A stretch of 64,000 bases of DNA from Mansonella perstans. Lineage: Eukaryota; Nematoda; Chromadorea; Rhabditida; Onchocercidae. The stretch is from contig JBAMDO010000113.1 of NCBI GenBank assembly GCA_037074765.1, positions 1 to 64,000 of the forward strand, given 5' to 3'. Of the stretch, positions 18,161 through 30,843 are shown piece after piece. How positions within the stretch are numbered: position 1 is the first letter of the stretch; each line of letters starts with the position of its first letter. Made by a program: the position numbers and the translations under genes. The notes beneath the pieces were generated by a model. That model had not been told where the DNA came from, searched no databases, and worked only from the letters and a program-made list of their open reading frames with translations.

Positions 18161-18170
18161 TAACAAGAAA

Positions 18171-20369
18171 ATGTTTTGGCGTCGTTTACACACAGAAGAC
18201 AACAAATTAAAAATACTAATGTTGGATATTAATGACGAAGATTTTGTGGAAAATTTGAATGATTGCTTAGAAGCATTCCAGTCTAACATTTATCCAGTTT
18301 TGATCCCATCCGGAAGTTCAGGTACTTTAATGCTTTACTGTTTTATATGATATTTATTAATGTAATATACTAAAAAAAAAACTGGAAGAAATATTTATAA
18401 TATAAATTCATGATCTATTTGTTCAATTTAGTGTTATTTTTCTCTAGCTTATATTTTTATTACGATTAAACAATTACCCATCTTTTAATTACATATTTAT
18501 ATTTTTCTGTTTTCCATTTCATTTTTGTCAAAATGAAGATGTTTTTTTTTTTTTTTTCAGGCTCATATTTTATTCGGAACATTCAAAGCCGAAATATTGG
18601 TGTGTTCAAACCGAAAGATGAAGAACCATTCGCGGAAAATAATCCGAAATGGCCGAAATTCTTACAACGATTTCTTTGCTTTTGCTGTTACGGACGTTCA
18701 TGCTTGATACCACTCAATGGTTATTTATCTGAGGTAGCTGCTTCACTAGTCGATGAGCGATTGCAGGTTAGTGTTGTTTACTTTCCCGCTATATGCGAAA
18801 ATATATGTCTATCCTTCGGGGATTTCCTAAAAACGGTAAATTAAAAGGAACGATAAATTAAAAGAATTCTTGTTTTAACTTATTCATACTTTAACTTCTA
18901 GCTGTACATAGTACCAAAAACTCGAGTTGTTAAAATGGCATCACCGACCTTTTTTTATCCACGGCGATGTTACTCGGGATCAGAAGTATATCCTAAAATC
19001 GGAAGCTACCAGGTATGTATATATAAAGTTTAAATGATAATATTTCTAATCAAATTGTTCTGCAGACTTTTATCACATCTTAATCTCATTGAAACACAAG
19101 AAGTTTCATTGTTATTAGAGCATTTACATATTTTGTTTATATTACAAATTTTTTTTTGAGCCTATTTTTTGTTTTTTGGAAGAGAGTGAAAAATTAAACA
19201 CATTCAAGCTTTTTATCCATGGTTACAAACCTGCGTATGATTTGGTTCCTGGCTGGGAAATTATCGGTACCAATGATCCACTTACGTCTCTCGAACGGAA
19301 GCGTTTCCTCTTTTTATTTCAAAAAATGTGTGTATTAGATTATGTAATTCGGAATACTGATCGAACGATGGATAACTGGTTGATACGGTTCGTTGTTTGT
19401 TTCTCTAAAATCTCTAAAATTTCTCACCTTTGACATATTTTGTTTTATTTGTTTCAAGTCGTTAACCAAGTTTAATTTTAGGTATATTCCGGATGAAACA
19501 CTTGATATTGCAGCTATAGATCATGGCTTAGCATTTCCTGTCAAACATCCGGAAACTGCAACAGTCTTGCGCCCATTTGTATACGGTTGGGCAAATATGG
19601 ATAGCACACGAGAGGCATGATTTGAATTCTTTTTAGCCACTGTCCAGATGTCATAAATTGCTACCCGAATAAATGACAGTTTTGCACATTATTACTTTCA
19701 TGAGAAATGATTAATTCTTCTTTTTCACCATGCAAATATTCTTCTCAAGTATTGAAGTAGAATTTTTCAGGAAAATAGTCGTTTTTCGTAATCGACTTTT
19801 CTTTTTTCACAAGAAGACTTTTTCTCAAACAATGAAGTTTAATAATAATTAAATTTTTAAGTAAACATTTTTCACTTAGCATTTTTTACATTTTAACCAT
19901 ATGTTGAGTGATTTTTTGTGGTATTTCATTGTAGTCTTTACGTTGAACTCTTTATATTTACAGCCTTGGAATGAACAACTCCGCGACCGTTTGTTATCTT
20001 TACTTACGCCAATGTTCGTTCATCGTTTATGTGTGGAGATCAGAAAGCTGTTCATGATCGATACAACTAATAATAGATTTCTGATAAATAACCAACTGAA
20101 AGTATTCCGAGGACAGGTAATTTTCATTGAAATCATTCAATTAGGCAAGCCATTGATTAATTTTTGAGGCTTAACAATGAGTTACCCAAATATTCTTTCA
20201 GCTATGGAATTTACGACTTACCCTGCTCGAAAATGAATCACCACTGAAAATGATTCAACGACCACTTGTTATCGTTACCAAACGATACCGCAGATATCCC
20301 ACATCCGATGTATGGGAAGAATGTTTTAAGGCTAAAACTCCAGATTATTCGGGGAGACGCTGTTGTTAG
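18171..20369 (+). CDS. PI4K2: Type II phosphatidylinositol 4-kinase
   Basis: Membrane-associated kinase making PI4P on trans-Golgi and endosomes. Seven exons: 18171-18321, 18561-18766, 18902-19012, 19209-19387, 19482-19614, 19964-20116, 20202-20369; 366 residues with consistent phases. Landmarks: GSYFIRN and GVFKPKDEEPF (ATP-binding lysine region), the cysteine cluster CFCCYGRSC corresponding to the palmitoylated CCPCC motif, GYLSEVAASLVDERLQ, catalytic DYVIRNTDRTMDNWLIR, and AAIDHGLAFPVKHP. Human enzymes have IDNGLAFP, so the Asn next to the metal-binding Asp is His here. The protein lacks the long proline-rich N-terminus of the mammalian alpha form. Intron 5 appears to start with GC (GAG/GCATGA), the only donor that fits the phase. 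The exon 4 start at 19209 was chosen because it aligns with the family (GSYQ-LFIHGYK). Confidence 0.92.
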
Positions 20370-21480
20370 CTCCGAGCTAAAGTCCTGAAGTTTATTTCAA
20401 GAGAATTGCTGTTTCTAGGATTCCTTCTAAATCACTTCATTCGTACTTCCAAAAATTTTTAAATTTTCTCTAAGATTGAATTAAATTCAAAAAAAAAAAA
20501 ACACACCGACCAACTCTTCACACTTTTCTCAGCCTGATCAGCTGTAATGTAATAATATATGTACACCATTGTTACTGTGATACTTTCTATTTTTCAATCC
20601 TGTGCGCTTTTTATTTTGCTTCAGTTTTACAATTTTTTATGCTGAAATATGTAATTTCAATTCATTTCCTGTAAAGAAACAAAAAAGTTGAATTTATATA
20701 CAGCACCAAGCATAACAGAATACTTCTGATCATGTGAATCATTTCCTGCATTTGCTTCCATATATATATATAAAATATATTTTTTCTATTTATCGATAAC
20801 AATTGAAGAGATGTTCAAAGATACTATCACTTTTAAATCCTAAAAAGAAAAAAGTTTACACTGACCATTAACAAAATTGCAATCAAAATAGCATTTACAA
20901 GTTCAAATACTGTTATATAATCTGAAAAGAATACAAGAAGAGAGGAAAATCTCATTGTGCTCGTTTCTCTTTTTGCAATTATATACTGGAATTTCTGCTC
21001 ATGGCTTTTTTCGGGAATTATGCATCTGACAGGTTTTCTATTTCAAACATGATTTGTTCATCCGTAAAATATTTTGGAAACTATTTAAGTGGATAAATGC
21101 AGTGCAAATATCAAAGATCACACGGATTACTGCTACGATGATGGTATTACTGCTAGTATTTTGATCATTATATAAATATTAAATTCACGCTAAATACTTC
21201 GGAGAAATATGTAAAAACTATGCAGTGCTTTCATGGCACATGTATTTTCCGTTCAGAAACTCTTTTCTCCTCTCATCTTACTAAACCAAAACATTCAATT
21301 GACTGTTGCATCACTGCAGTACAATACTGAATTCAAAACACAACCGAGTACCACATATCGTTAGACATAGTTCCTTCTTTTATGTCATGAACTGATTTAA
21401 TAATCCTGCATTCAAGAAATATTCTACAAAACTAATTTTTCACACTTGGTGTGTTTCAGGGAAATTTCAAATCACAACCG
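20370..21480. other. Convergent intergenic region
   Basis: About 1.1 kb between the 3' end of PI4K2 (+) and the 3' end of the next gene (-). It should hold both 3' UTRs. AT-rich; a short AT run lies at 20759-20780. No coding sequence recognised. Confidence 0.55.
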
Positions 21481-24400
21481 CTACTTGCCCGTTTCTTCTG
21501 CTATTGCTTGTTGTAATAAATTCATAATTTCCGTGTGCAAACGATTTAGACGCATTGGACTTTGAATCATATCTAATTTCTTCCAAATCATTTTTGCTGA
21601 AAATAGTAATAAGAGTATTAAAAACATTGCATGCTATATGTTTTATTGATAATCTATTTTTGAGTGTCCAACTGCTCGGCGAAATCAAAGAGTTAATAAA
21701 TTAATATTTTCAAACTCCTTCTCATAAGCTAATGACTGAGAGCAGAGTAAACGACCGCAACATCAATAACAAATATTGTGTAATTAATATAAGCATTAAG
21801 GAGTTAGTGAGGTTAATACTTTACATCTTGAAAATAAAAAAATAATGGCGTATTGCGGTTTTTTTGATCCTGGCAGCTTCATTGAATCATCAACACATTA
21901 TCTCACTCACTATGCAAACTTAATTAAGTGATGTTGTTCATGAAATAGGCCATGCACAACTCTCTTCCGTAAAAAAATCTTAAAAATTCACATGGATAGT
22001 AGTAAAATTTGTTTTCAGTTGTCAGGTTTTTCTTACTGAAACATAGTTACATAAATGACTATAACCAAAAATGTCTATAAAGGGCAATAAAGTTTCAAAC
22101 ATACCAAACAACTCGTTCATCCCACCTTGTTGTTCGTTTGGACCAGCTGCTTTATTACTTCCGACTTCTAGCATCGACCCAATAACTCGCCTGCCCTGAA
22201 ATATGTTATAATGGATCATTGAAGATAAGACGATGAGATTTTCAAAAAATTTTTTAGAACAAGCTAAGGACCAATCATAAATACAACTTAGAAATTTTAA
22301 AACCGTTCATTACAACTAATCTGTCGAAATTAATAGTGGAAACTTGGACAGAAAGACTTGCGTTTATTTCAATATCGCCACGACCTGAACTGAATAACTT
22401 CGGTGGTCCCGGTACCGATCTTTGTCGTGTCCTTCCATGCTCTGGAATAGTAAAACCGTCTATCATAAAATAAAGTAGTAGAGTTCATTAAAACTGAATA
22501 AAAGAAGAATGCGCTGCGTAAACTCTTTTAGTCGATGCGAAAAAAAATGAAGGAGAACGTAAAAAAAGGACCTGTCTTCTAATTTAATTGGTTAAAAAAG
22601 AAAGCTCTAAATTTCACATTACTTTTTTTTTTTTTTGAAAATTTTAAATGATATTTAGAGTTCTAAGCTGTGAAACAGGATGTTCACATTTATCAGATTA
22701 GTTTATGACTACTTCAATTTGATTTATGATTAACTGCCCATTTAGTTCATTATTTTGCTTCAATTTAGTTTATAATTAATATTTCTATAAGCTTACATTT
22801 CTCATCGACATTATTGTTTTTAAATAAATCAAATTATTATATAAATACTATGAAGCAATTCAATTTCATGCCAAAAAAAATTAAAGTAACTCTAGAACAA
22901 ACTAATCTTTCTCAGGCGTCATCTCGCCCTTTCATTATTTAACGGATGAAACCCTAGGTTTCAGTGATTATTTCTGTGAAAAAATTTTTAAACTGTTACA
23001 CCGTCGTTTTTTTGTGAATTTTGCAAAAAAAATTGTTTAAAACGATGAAAAAACCAAAACCTTCCATCATCAAACGCGGTTTCGATGGACCTTCGTAAAT
23101 GCGTTTCTGCAATTCTCGAATGCATTATTTCAAATTCAGAATTTGGTAAAAATTATGAATCTCCAACAGTAAAGATGACATCAACAGTTGTTACATGCAT
23201 ACCATTTATTGGTTAACAACAATGTTAGTAAGGCATTTTTGAAGGATTATAGGATTTTTACATTATTAGCATATATGTTCCGTTTTTATACGAATTTTTT
23301 AAAATCTTTTTAAATTTGTTTCCTTTTTTCTCAATTTTTAAACACTGATCATCTTTACCTTTTAAAACTTTTCAAACCAAAAAAATTGTTCAGAAAAAGC
23401 AGCAGCAACTGCTACCATATTTAAATTTGAATCAGAAATTAATTTGCAGCTCTCCCACAAGTCAGTTTATAAAATGCAAAAAACCAACTTTGAGCAAATC
23501 TGCTGAAATGAAAAAAGTAAATTACACATAATCCGAAGATTGGATATGAATTATAAACTTTTTTTTTGCTGCCTTCACGAACTTTTTTGCGTTCGCGGTT
23601 TCATTTGCAATTTCATAAATTTCAAGGCGCCTCATCTTATTATTTCATATCTTTACCGATCAAAAGTGATTATAGCATTCAAATGTTGAGAACACCAAAA
23701 GTTTTTGGAATTTTTAAAGCGAAAATACCTTCGCAATGCTTAGGATCGAAGTCCAATATGCAATTGTTCAAAACAATTTTTAAAAGTAAGCTTCACACCT
23801 GATGCCCACAATGCGAGCTCGAAAACATCACTGCGAGAAAAGCATTTTTCACCACTTTTTTTAAAGAACTAGATAACTAAAGATGATAGGCAATGCAAAT
23901 CGTCTGGATGATTTTTTATTCAAAGCTTTCAGGAAAAAATTAACTGACCTCCGACCCCGGATGACCAGGATGTATTGACGGTGCCGCTTCATTGAAAAAA
24001 CCGAATTTCTGTGGTGGGAAAAGATGGGGAGGTCCGGATACGTTAAGATATCGTGCTGGCATCACTCTTTGTGCAGTATTCGTTCCAGCAAGATGCAGTG
24101 GCTAAATTATACACGCTGAGTGTAAATGGAAATTTTGTACAAAAACACAGAAAAATTGAAAATTGAATCTCATACACTGAATATTTATAGTGATAGTGCT
24201 GAAAAACAAAAAAGTAAAAGTGAGGAAAGAAGACATTACCCTTCCACCAGGATGACCTCCATGCATTAGCATATATTGTTGATGATATGCCAATGAGGAT
24301 AATCGCCTCTTCACACCGCCACGCTTAGTATTACCTCTGAAAATGATAAGAGTTCATAAGGGCATTTTCAAGATGAAATAAAAAGATCAATATATCACGC

Positions 24401-24828
24401 CTACATTATTAGAACTTATTATGTTTCTCGGGTGCAAATGACTGAATATTTATTTCAAATAATGGAAAATTACTGCATCATTGGAATATCCTAGATATGA
24501 ATAATACAGAGAAACTTGATACAGATATCCAATAATCTATTTCAAAAAAAAAAATGTCTTCAAAACAATTTAGCAAATTCAACCAATCAAATTTAAAGGT
24601 TTAGATAACAGATTCAATTGGGTATACTTAAAAAAACAAAGAATTTTCAGCACTGGCATAAATATGCTTTAAATTGTATAGACAAAAAACAAAAAAAGAA
24701 AAAAAATCTGGATATAATACCTTTTCTTACTTGGCTGTTTCGTAGTAATTACAGCCTGATCGTTACTGCGTCCTAACTTACCATCGTTATCTGTTGTATC
24801 GGTACGATCACCAGTAGTTGATGTCATA
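21481..24828 (-). CDS. Unrecognised multi-exon protein, 3' half resolved
   Basis: Five exons join with matching phases on the minus strand: 24336-24240, 24101-23949, 22459-22385, 22195-22105 and 21596-21481 (stop at 21481-21483). They encode a basic segment (KRGGVKRRLSSLAYHQQYM), a Gly/Pro/His-rich segment with GGHPGG, SGPPHLFPPQ and HPGHPG, a short charged exon (EGHDKDRYRDHRS) and a helical C-terminus (MIWKKLDMIQSPMRLNRLHT, then MNLLQQAIAEETGK). Upstream, an exon with an ATG at 24825-24827 (MTSTTGDRTDTTDNDG) and a possible exon at 25151-25109 (NRPELIALRAILRR) look real by splice sites, but their phases do not join directly, so at least one exon is missing from my model. Low-complexity composition suggests a nuclear or RNA-associated protein, but I do not recognise a family. 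Confidence 0.55.
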
Positions 24829-26328
24829 CTGTTATATTTGTAGTGCAAATGAGTAGTAGTATTAATATGAAATATATATGTTAATATAAACTGAAACTGA
24901 AACAGGATTTATAAAACAAGTTAAAATAAACGTGGAAAACATCATTACAAAATCACGTCATTTATTCGAATCTATGCTTAATACATCTAGTCGTTTCCTT
25001 CTTTTTTTTTTTTTTAAATATATCGCACGATATTTTCCAACATAAAAAATGACACAGCAACCTAGCCATGTCACATATCACTTGTCACACATCACGTAGC
25101 ATACTTACGTCTTCTTAAAATCGCTCGCAAGGCAATCAATTCGGGTCTATTCTGCAAATATATCATCTCAAGAGGCATTCGTCGAATAAAAAATAACGAT
25201 AAACTTACAGCATTAAGAATATTTTAGTTAAATAAATGTCAGAAGTAAAATTAATATAGTAATTTGAGAGACGCGAGAAACATAAACACTACTTAGAGGT
25301 TTCAATATTAACAACTTACTATAGTAGTAAAGTTAAAGAAAGTTAAAAGAAAAAAACAAAGTTATAGAAAGTAAAGTTAAGAGAATTAAAAAATTTCTTC
25401 ACAAACAAAAAGTGATTGATAAAATAAATGTTAAAGATATTACTACTTTAGAGTGAAAGAAAAATGAGACCTTAAAAAAATTTATCGAGCACTTCCGTAA
25501 ACTGATGCTAGAGGTCCTAACAAGCCTTTCATGTTTGTTATAGATCAATAGCGTATCACAGTACTGATGCTTTCGATATTCCACACTACTTTACACTTTA
25601 TATGTGCCAATATTACAAGCCTTTCGTATGATATTGAATCGTGATATGCTTGGATGTCTCAGTCTTGTTATTCATGTGAAAGAAAAAAGCTACCACGCAC
25701 ATAATGGATGCTTTACGTAAGTCGCTCGCAGTAATTGTTAGCTGGTACTGTGTTTGATTATGAAATGAAGTAAATATTTGCGAAAAAGTTAAATAGTTTT
25801 ACGTAGCTTCATCAGCATGGTCCAAGTAATCTTCAGAACATTTGATGGTCTGTTAATATTTGATAAAAAAGAATAAAATAAAAGTTCGTGTATATGTATA
25901 TATGAGAAATGATCGTTTTATAGTGAAAATTAACAGATAAAATAAGTCAAGTTATCAATTTCTAAGCAACGTTATAATACTATTAGCATCATGTGATCCG
26001 TAATTGCTTAATTCTATTGTTTGCCAGAATGAGCTATGCGAAATTTTCAATTGTTATATTCAGAAGCGATAAATTTTTATGAAATTATAGAAAAGGAATT
26101 GTGAAGGGAAAATGAAATTTTAAAATTTCTAATTCACATTTCGTGTAAATGTACCGTATGTTAGGCTTAGAAGAATAAGACAAAGTTTATTGGAATTATG
26201 AAAAATTAATTTCGTAACAGATCAATCGACCAAAAAAATCACAGGGTTGCTTTTCTAGAACATTGATCATTGTTGGACAATCGGAATGAACATCAACGTG
26301 TTTTCGGTATTTCACATCTGGCTAAATA
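24829..26328 (-). other. Mostly non-coding, one candidate upstream exon
   Basis: Between the unrecognised gene and the end of 7B2 there is about 1.5 kb of AT-rich sequence. The only likely coding piece is 25109-25151 (minus), bounded by TATTTGCAG and GTAAGTATG, with 14 codons open in one frame. Its intended partner exon is uncertain. Nothing else recognised. Confidence 0.4.
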
Positions 26329-28801
26329 TCAATCAACTGCCCATATATTTCGACCATCTTTTTTAATCACCGAATTTAAGATTTCACCTTTCAAGTATGG
26401 GTTTTGCTGGCTTTGAGAAATTTGTGTGAGCATTTCTCTGATAGAGCGCTTTCGTCGAGGTTCCTGAAGCTTTAGTTTTTCTTTTGGAAATTTTATTTTA
26501 AAGAATCAAATAAAATTTTGATGCAAAAAATGTCGAACATTTGTTGAATGCATTAACAAATTACAAAGGAACTTCTTAAGCTGATAAAAAAGCTAAGTCA
26601 ATTGCATCATGTAGAAATTCCGAAATTGAATAAGCATTACGACATAAATCGAAATGCTAAAGTAATCGGAACTTTGCTAGTTGGTTGGATACCAAATTTA
26701 AACAGTTTACTACGTGAGTTTAATTTTTCGAATTACTGCTTTCAGTTCACAAATTTAAATATTTTTCGTTATTATAATGCAAAAAAAATTGCCTGTGATC
26801 GTTTTTCATGAAATTTTTTTGCAATGAGAGTCTTATGCAATCCTTGTTCGTTAAGGATACTTTGCAAAGTTTCCTCCAAATCATCATCCGTCCTTTTATC
26901 TGGACAGCTGAAACTTTCCTTTATTTATTCATTTGAAAAAATGAAAAAGAAAACATCGAAATTTTGAAGATGCGAGGGAAAAAAACCATAAATTAAAAAA
27001 ATATTTTTGATTGAAGTCGAGGAAAATTTATTTTGAAACCACTGATAAATCTAAGTAATAAGTGAATTCAAGGTAAAAGTCAAAATTGCAGCTTAACTAA
27101 CTTACTTTATTTTGTTTCAACTTCTCTTTATAGCATCACGAAATAGCTGTCGTCAGTTTGACATGTTACTATCACTGACATATGATTTTTGTATTATCAG
27201 ATTTTGCTTGTTATCACTACTTTACCGTGCTATTTGATTCTACTACATTTATCTGTTATTTTTCATACTAATTTCATGGCTTAAATGATAATGATGATAT
27301 ATTTTTTATCTTAATGAAATGCTCTCATTAATTATTCCAAGAATTTTTTTTTTCAAAAATTAAAAATCTTATGACTCACTAGTAGAATAAAATGATTCTG
27401 ATTCAAAATCTCTAAGTCAATAAATGTGGTTGTAAAAAATGTGACACTCACAGTAATGCAAATCAGTGATATATTTTCTTATATACGTATAGTTTGTTGA
27501 ATTTATATTTATTACAGAGACTTAGCATTAGCGTAAACGAATCATCTTATCATCATTTCTTTTACCATAATTATCACAATTTCTTATCACCGTTCATTTT
27601 TTTTTCTCTAATTATTCTTGCTCCATTTCATTCTCCATTAATAATTTCATGCTTACTTGAACATATGTTCATTATCACAAATGCATGTTTGTCTGGCTTG
27701 ATAATTTCGTGAAAATTCCGCAGTATTTTCGAATTCTTCCAAGCAACCATCCACTGCTGAATAACCTAACGGGCATGGATTTGGGGGCTCACAATAGGAT
27801 GGTAAAATGCTGTCGCTTTTAACCTGTAAGTTAGTCTAACTGAAACTTTGATAGTTATTACCTGAAATATTTGGTGCTTCTGCCTTTTTCATATCACGAA
27901 GATACTGAAGAGTTGAAATAACAGGTTCTAACTATAAATGAATCTCACATATCACTTGAAAACAAACTCACTTTTTCTCGTTCTTCAAAGTTCGAATCAG
28001 GCCGCAGAAGTTGCGAACCTTCACCAGCTCCACCTGCAACTGATTCCGCTTTCAGTTTATCATGTCTTTGTATCCCTGTCAAACTTGTAGCTTTCATTAT
28101 GCATTTATTTCTAGCAATTGAGCAAATTCAGATTAATTCAGCTAACACATCAAAGAAATTCACGATGACAATAAATCTACAAGTTCCCAGAAATTCCTAA
28201 AAATGAAAGTTATGAAAGAAAAATAAAAATACCTGTCATGTATTTGTGTCCAAAAGCTAATGGACTTGGGATGGTTTCAATGTTACGGCTTATCAAACCA
28301 ACAAATTCGGGCATATCCTGCAAAAACATGAACAGTTATGTTTGCACCAGTAATAATTGTAATTTCAACATCAATTTAAAAGAAAAAAAGATATCAAAAA
28401 GAAGCAAGCTTTTTAATAAAATTGCAATTTGCAACATCCGATGGAAAAATCTTGCAAGCAAATACGAATTCCAGCATTATAAGGATCCTAACTCTTTAAT
28501 TGCAATACGATTGCAATCATAGACTTATTATTTAACACTCTGTCAAACTGCTGTGAACTTGTATCTAGTCGTAAAATAGTTATTGATAAAAGTATTGTTA
28601 ATCGAAAATAGGAAAAAATATGTAAACTTTTTCCTGAGAGTAGAAGCGACCATATTTTATGCTAATTCAAATTTTACTGAGAAAGATTCAAAGAACTTTA
28701 AAGAAAGAAAACAAAACCTGATGTGACAAATGAATTCCTTCTGCTTCCTCAAAACATGCAAACAGCATAATCGTTATCGTTAAGACTAACAGTATTGCCA
28801 T
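26329..28801 (-). CDS. sbt-1: Neuroendocrine protein 7B2 (prohormone convertase 2 chaperone)
   Basis: 7B2 is a secretory-granule chaperone that binds pro-PC2 and supports its activation; its C-terminal peptide inhibits PC2. Exons 5' to 3': 28801-28718, 28317-28233, 28075-27972, 27904-27862, 27823-27657, 26907-26793, 26463-26329. Exon 1 is a signal peptide ([22 protein letters not shown]). Exon 5 carries the diagnostic [20 protein letters not shown] and [11 protein letters not shown], followed by two further cysteines. The last exon has the furin-type site EPRRKRS and then the C-terminal peptide with [18 protein letters not shown], matching the conserved NPYL and Lys-Lys elements. Intron 6 uses a GC donor (CACAG/GCAATT). 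The junction of exons 4 and 5 is irregular: the apparent intron is only 38 nt and the phases (1 and 0) disagree. An acceptor (CCTAATCAG) ends 2 nt before the ATG, suggesting trans-splicing. Confidence 0.87.
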
Positions 28802-28806
28802 TACTG

Positions 28807-29023
28807 ATTAGGAACAATAACCAAAATGGTTGAGGCCAAGATTGAAAATGTAAGCTAAAACGAAAGGCAACGCAACCGCACAAGCGGCTCTAATGCCTTA
28901 ACTAAGGCAAACATTTATTCTCTCATGAAAGTCCTTAGCTATAGCCCAGGAATCAATGGTGGGAAAAAGTCGATAAAAAAGGGCGACATACACAGAAGTT
29001 AGGAAAGTAAAGAAGGGATGAGC
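28807..29023. other. Unique sequence upstream of 7B2 and unit A
   Basis: Short single-copy spacer that should include the 7B2 promoter on the minus strand. It ends where the duplicated unit begins at the word AGAACAAATAT (29024). The boundary shares the word GCAGA with the far end of the unit (60556-60560), a possible microhomology. Confidence 0.5.
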
Positions 29024-30086
29024 AGAACAAATATATTTAATCGAATGACTTGGCATACGTAATATAATTCATCATTGCGTGCGTGGAGAACTTTTTGTTG
29101 TTATGGATGAAAGCTCATATAAAAGTATGAATCATGAAGACTTAAATACATATGAAGCATGAAAAAATATTTAGTCAGGATAATTTTAATAAAGTTGCTC
29201 AAAGTGCTAAATATTATATGCAGATATAACTCGATCTATTTGGGCATGCTTGCTATGAGGTATTATTTTAGACTTTGTAAAAACTGATTTTCGACGGGAT
29301 TTTGTTGTTTTTGTTTCTCGCTAATATCACCTCAATTTCAAAGCTGTGGAAAAATTGAAGCGAAATGAAATTTCGAAATTGTGCAAAAAATGCATTGCAT
29401 AAATTATTTTTAACAATGCAGTATAACAACTAAAATGAAATTATTCAGTATAAAGGATTAAAAAATGATAGCTATTGTTGTATTATTACATATGGAAGGG
29501 ATTATGAATACACAGGGTGTACCATTTCAGTTTCGGTATGCATTTATAGATAGGATCCTTAACAATTCCTAACAGAAGTGATTCAGTAGTCTCTGTTAAA
29601 CTTTCGTCACTCGATTTCATTAAGTTCTGTTTCGTTCATTTTTATAAAAAATGTCAGCTGTCGAAAATTTTGGGTTTCATAAACGTACAATAATCTTTTC
29701 CCAACAAAATTATCTATTAAACTCTTTAGCTATGCAATTTGTGCAAAGTTTGCTTTCAACGATTGGATCTATTCGATTAAGTGGGAGATGAAGATAACAT
29801 ATCAGCAATGAATGTTTGACTGTTCTCTTTTTAGTGGAAGAAAATTTTCCATTTTTCAGAATTGGCAAAGGAATTACTGTCATCGATATGTATTTCAACT
29901 ATTTTTTCTTCTTCGTTCTACAACTTGGCAACACTCAAATTACCGTAAGTTCATTTGATGTTAAAACAAAAATAAACAGCATTGCGATATTTCGGGGACT
30001 TCAAAATTTTGATGGAGTGTGAGATTGATAATTTCTATCATTTGAGGAAGCACAACCGGAACAAACAGAGTCGCTGGGTTTATCAG

Positions 30087-30843
30087 TGCCAAAAAAACAT
30101 ATTGAAACGCTAAGTTTACCAGCGCATGCAGTAACTGAGAAACAAATATTACTGTCAAGAAAGGTCTTATCATCGGAAGAGATAAATGAAAGAGCGATGG
30201 TTTCGAACGAAATGAACTCAACAAGCCAAGAAATGAATGCTGAACAAAAAGGTACGAGGAAAAAGGCATGTAAGGTATGCCAAAAGGAAGTAAGAGATAT
30301 AAACAGACACATGGAAACTCATAATGATGCAAAGCCCTATTTTTGTTTGATATGCGACAAAATTTTTTTTTCTCCAAGATATTTGAAAACCCATGAGAGA
30401 ATTCATACTGGTGTGAAGCCCTACTTTTGTTCAACATGCAACAGAAATTTTTCCCAGTTAATCACTTTGCAAAACCATAAGAGAATTCATACTGGTGAGA
30501 AACCCTTTTCTTGTTCGACATGCAACAAAAGATTTTCTCAGCGAAACAATTTGCAAACCATGAGAGAACCCATACTGGTATGAAGCCCTACTTTTGTTCA
30601 ACATGCAACAGAAATTTTTCTAGGCAAGGCAATTTGAAAAGCCATGAGAGAATTCATACTGGTGAGAAACCCTTTCCTTGTGTGACATGCAATAAATGTT
30701 TTTCTTTGCGATGCAACTTGAAAGCTCATAATAGAACTCATAGTGGTGAGAAGCCGTTCAAGTGCGACATATGCAACAAAAATTTCTGTAGTTCACAGAA
30801 TTTGAAAAATCATAAGATAAAAATTCATAAACAACGAGTATGA
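30087..30843 (+). pseudogene. C2H2 zinc-finger gene, unit A, frameshifted
   Basis: Main exon of a seven-finger C2H2 protein starting after the acceptor GGGTTTATCAG (30076-30086). A Ser/Glu-rich lead of about 65 residues is followed by one short degenerate finger (ACKVCQKEV...HMETH) and six standard fingers joined by H-T-G-x-K-P-type linkers. A 1-nt deletion near 30558 (CAAACCATG where unit C has CAAACCCATG) shifts the frame inside finger 4; downstream fingers stay open in another frame to the stop at 30841-30843. Upstream exon or exons are not resolved. It could be a young pseudogene or a base-calling error in a C run. Likely a nuclear DNA-binding protein if expressed. Confidence 0.8.

Noticed and set aside
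29961..30437. Long minus-strand frames opposite the zinc-finger genes (also near 35793, 49649 and 55490)
   Set aside because: Shadows of repetitive finger codons; they recur only because the fingers recur.
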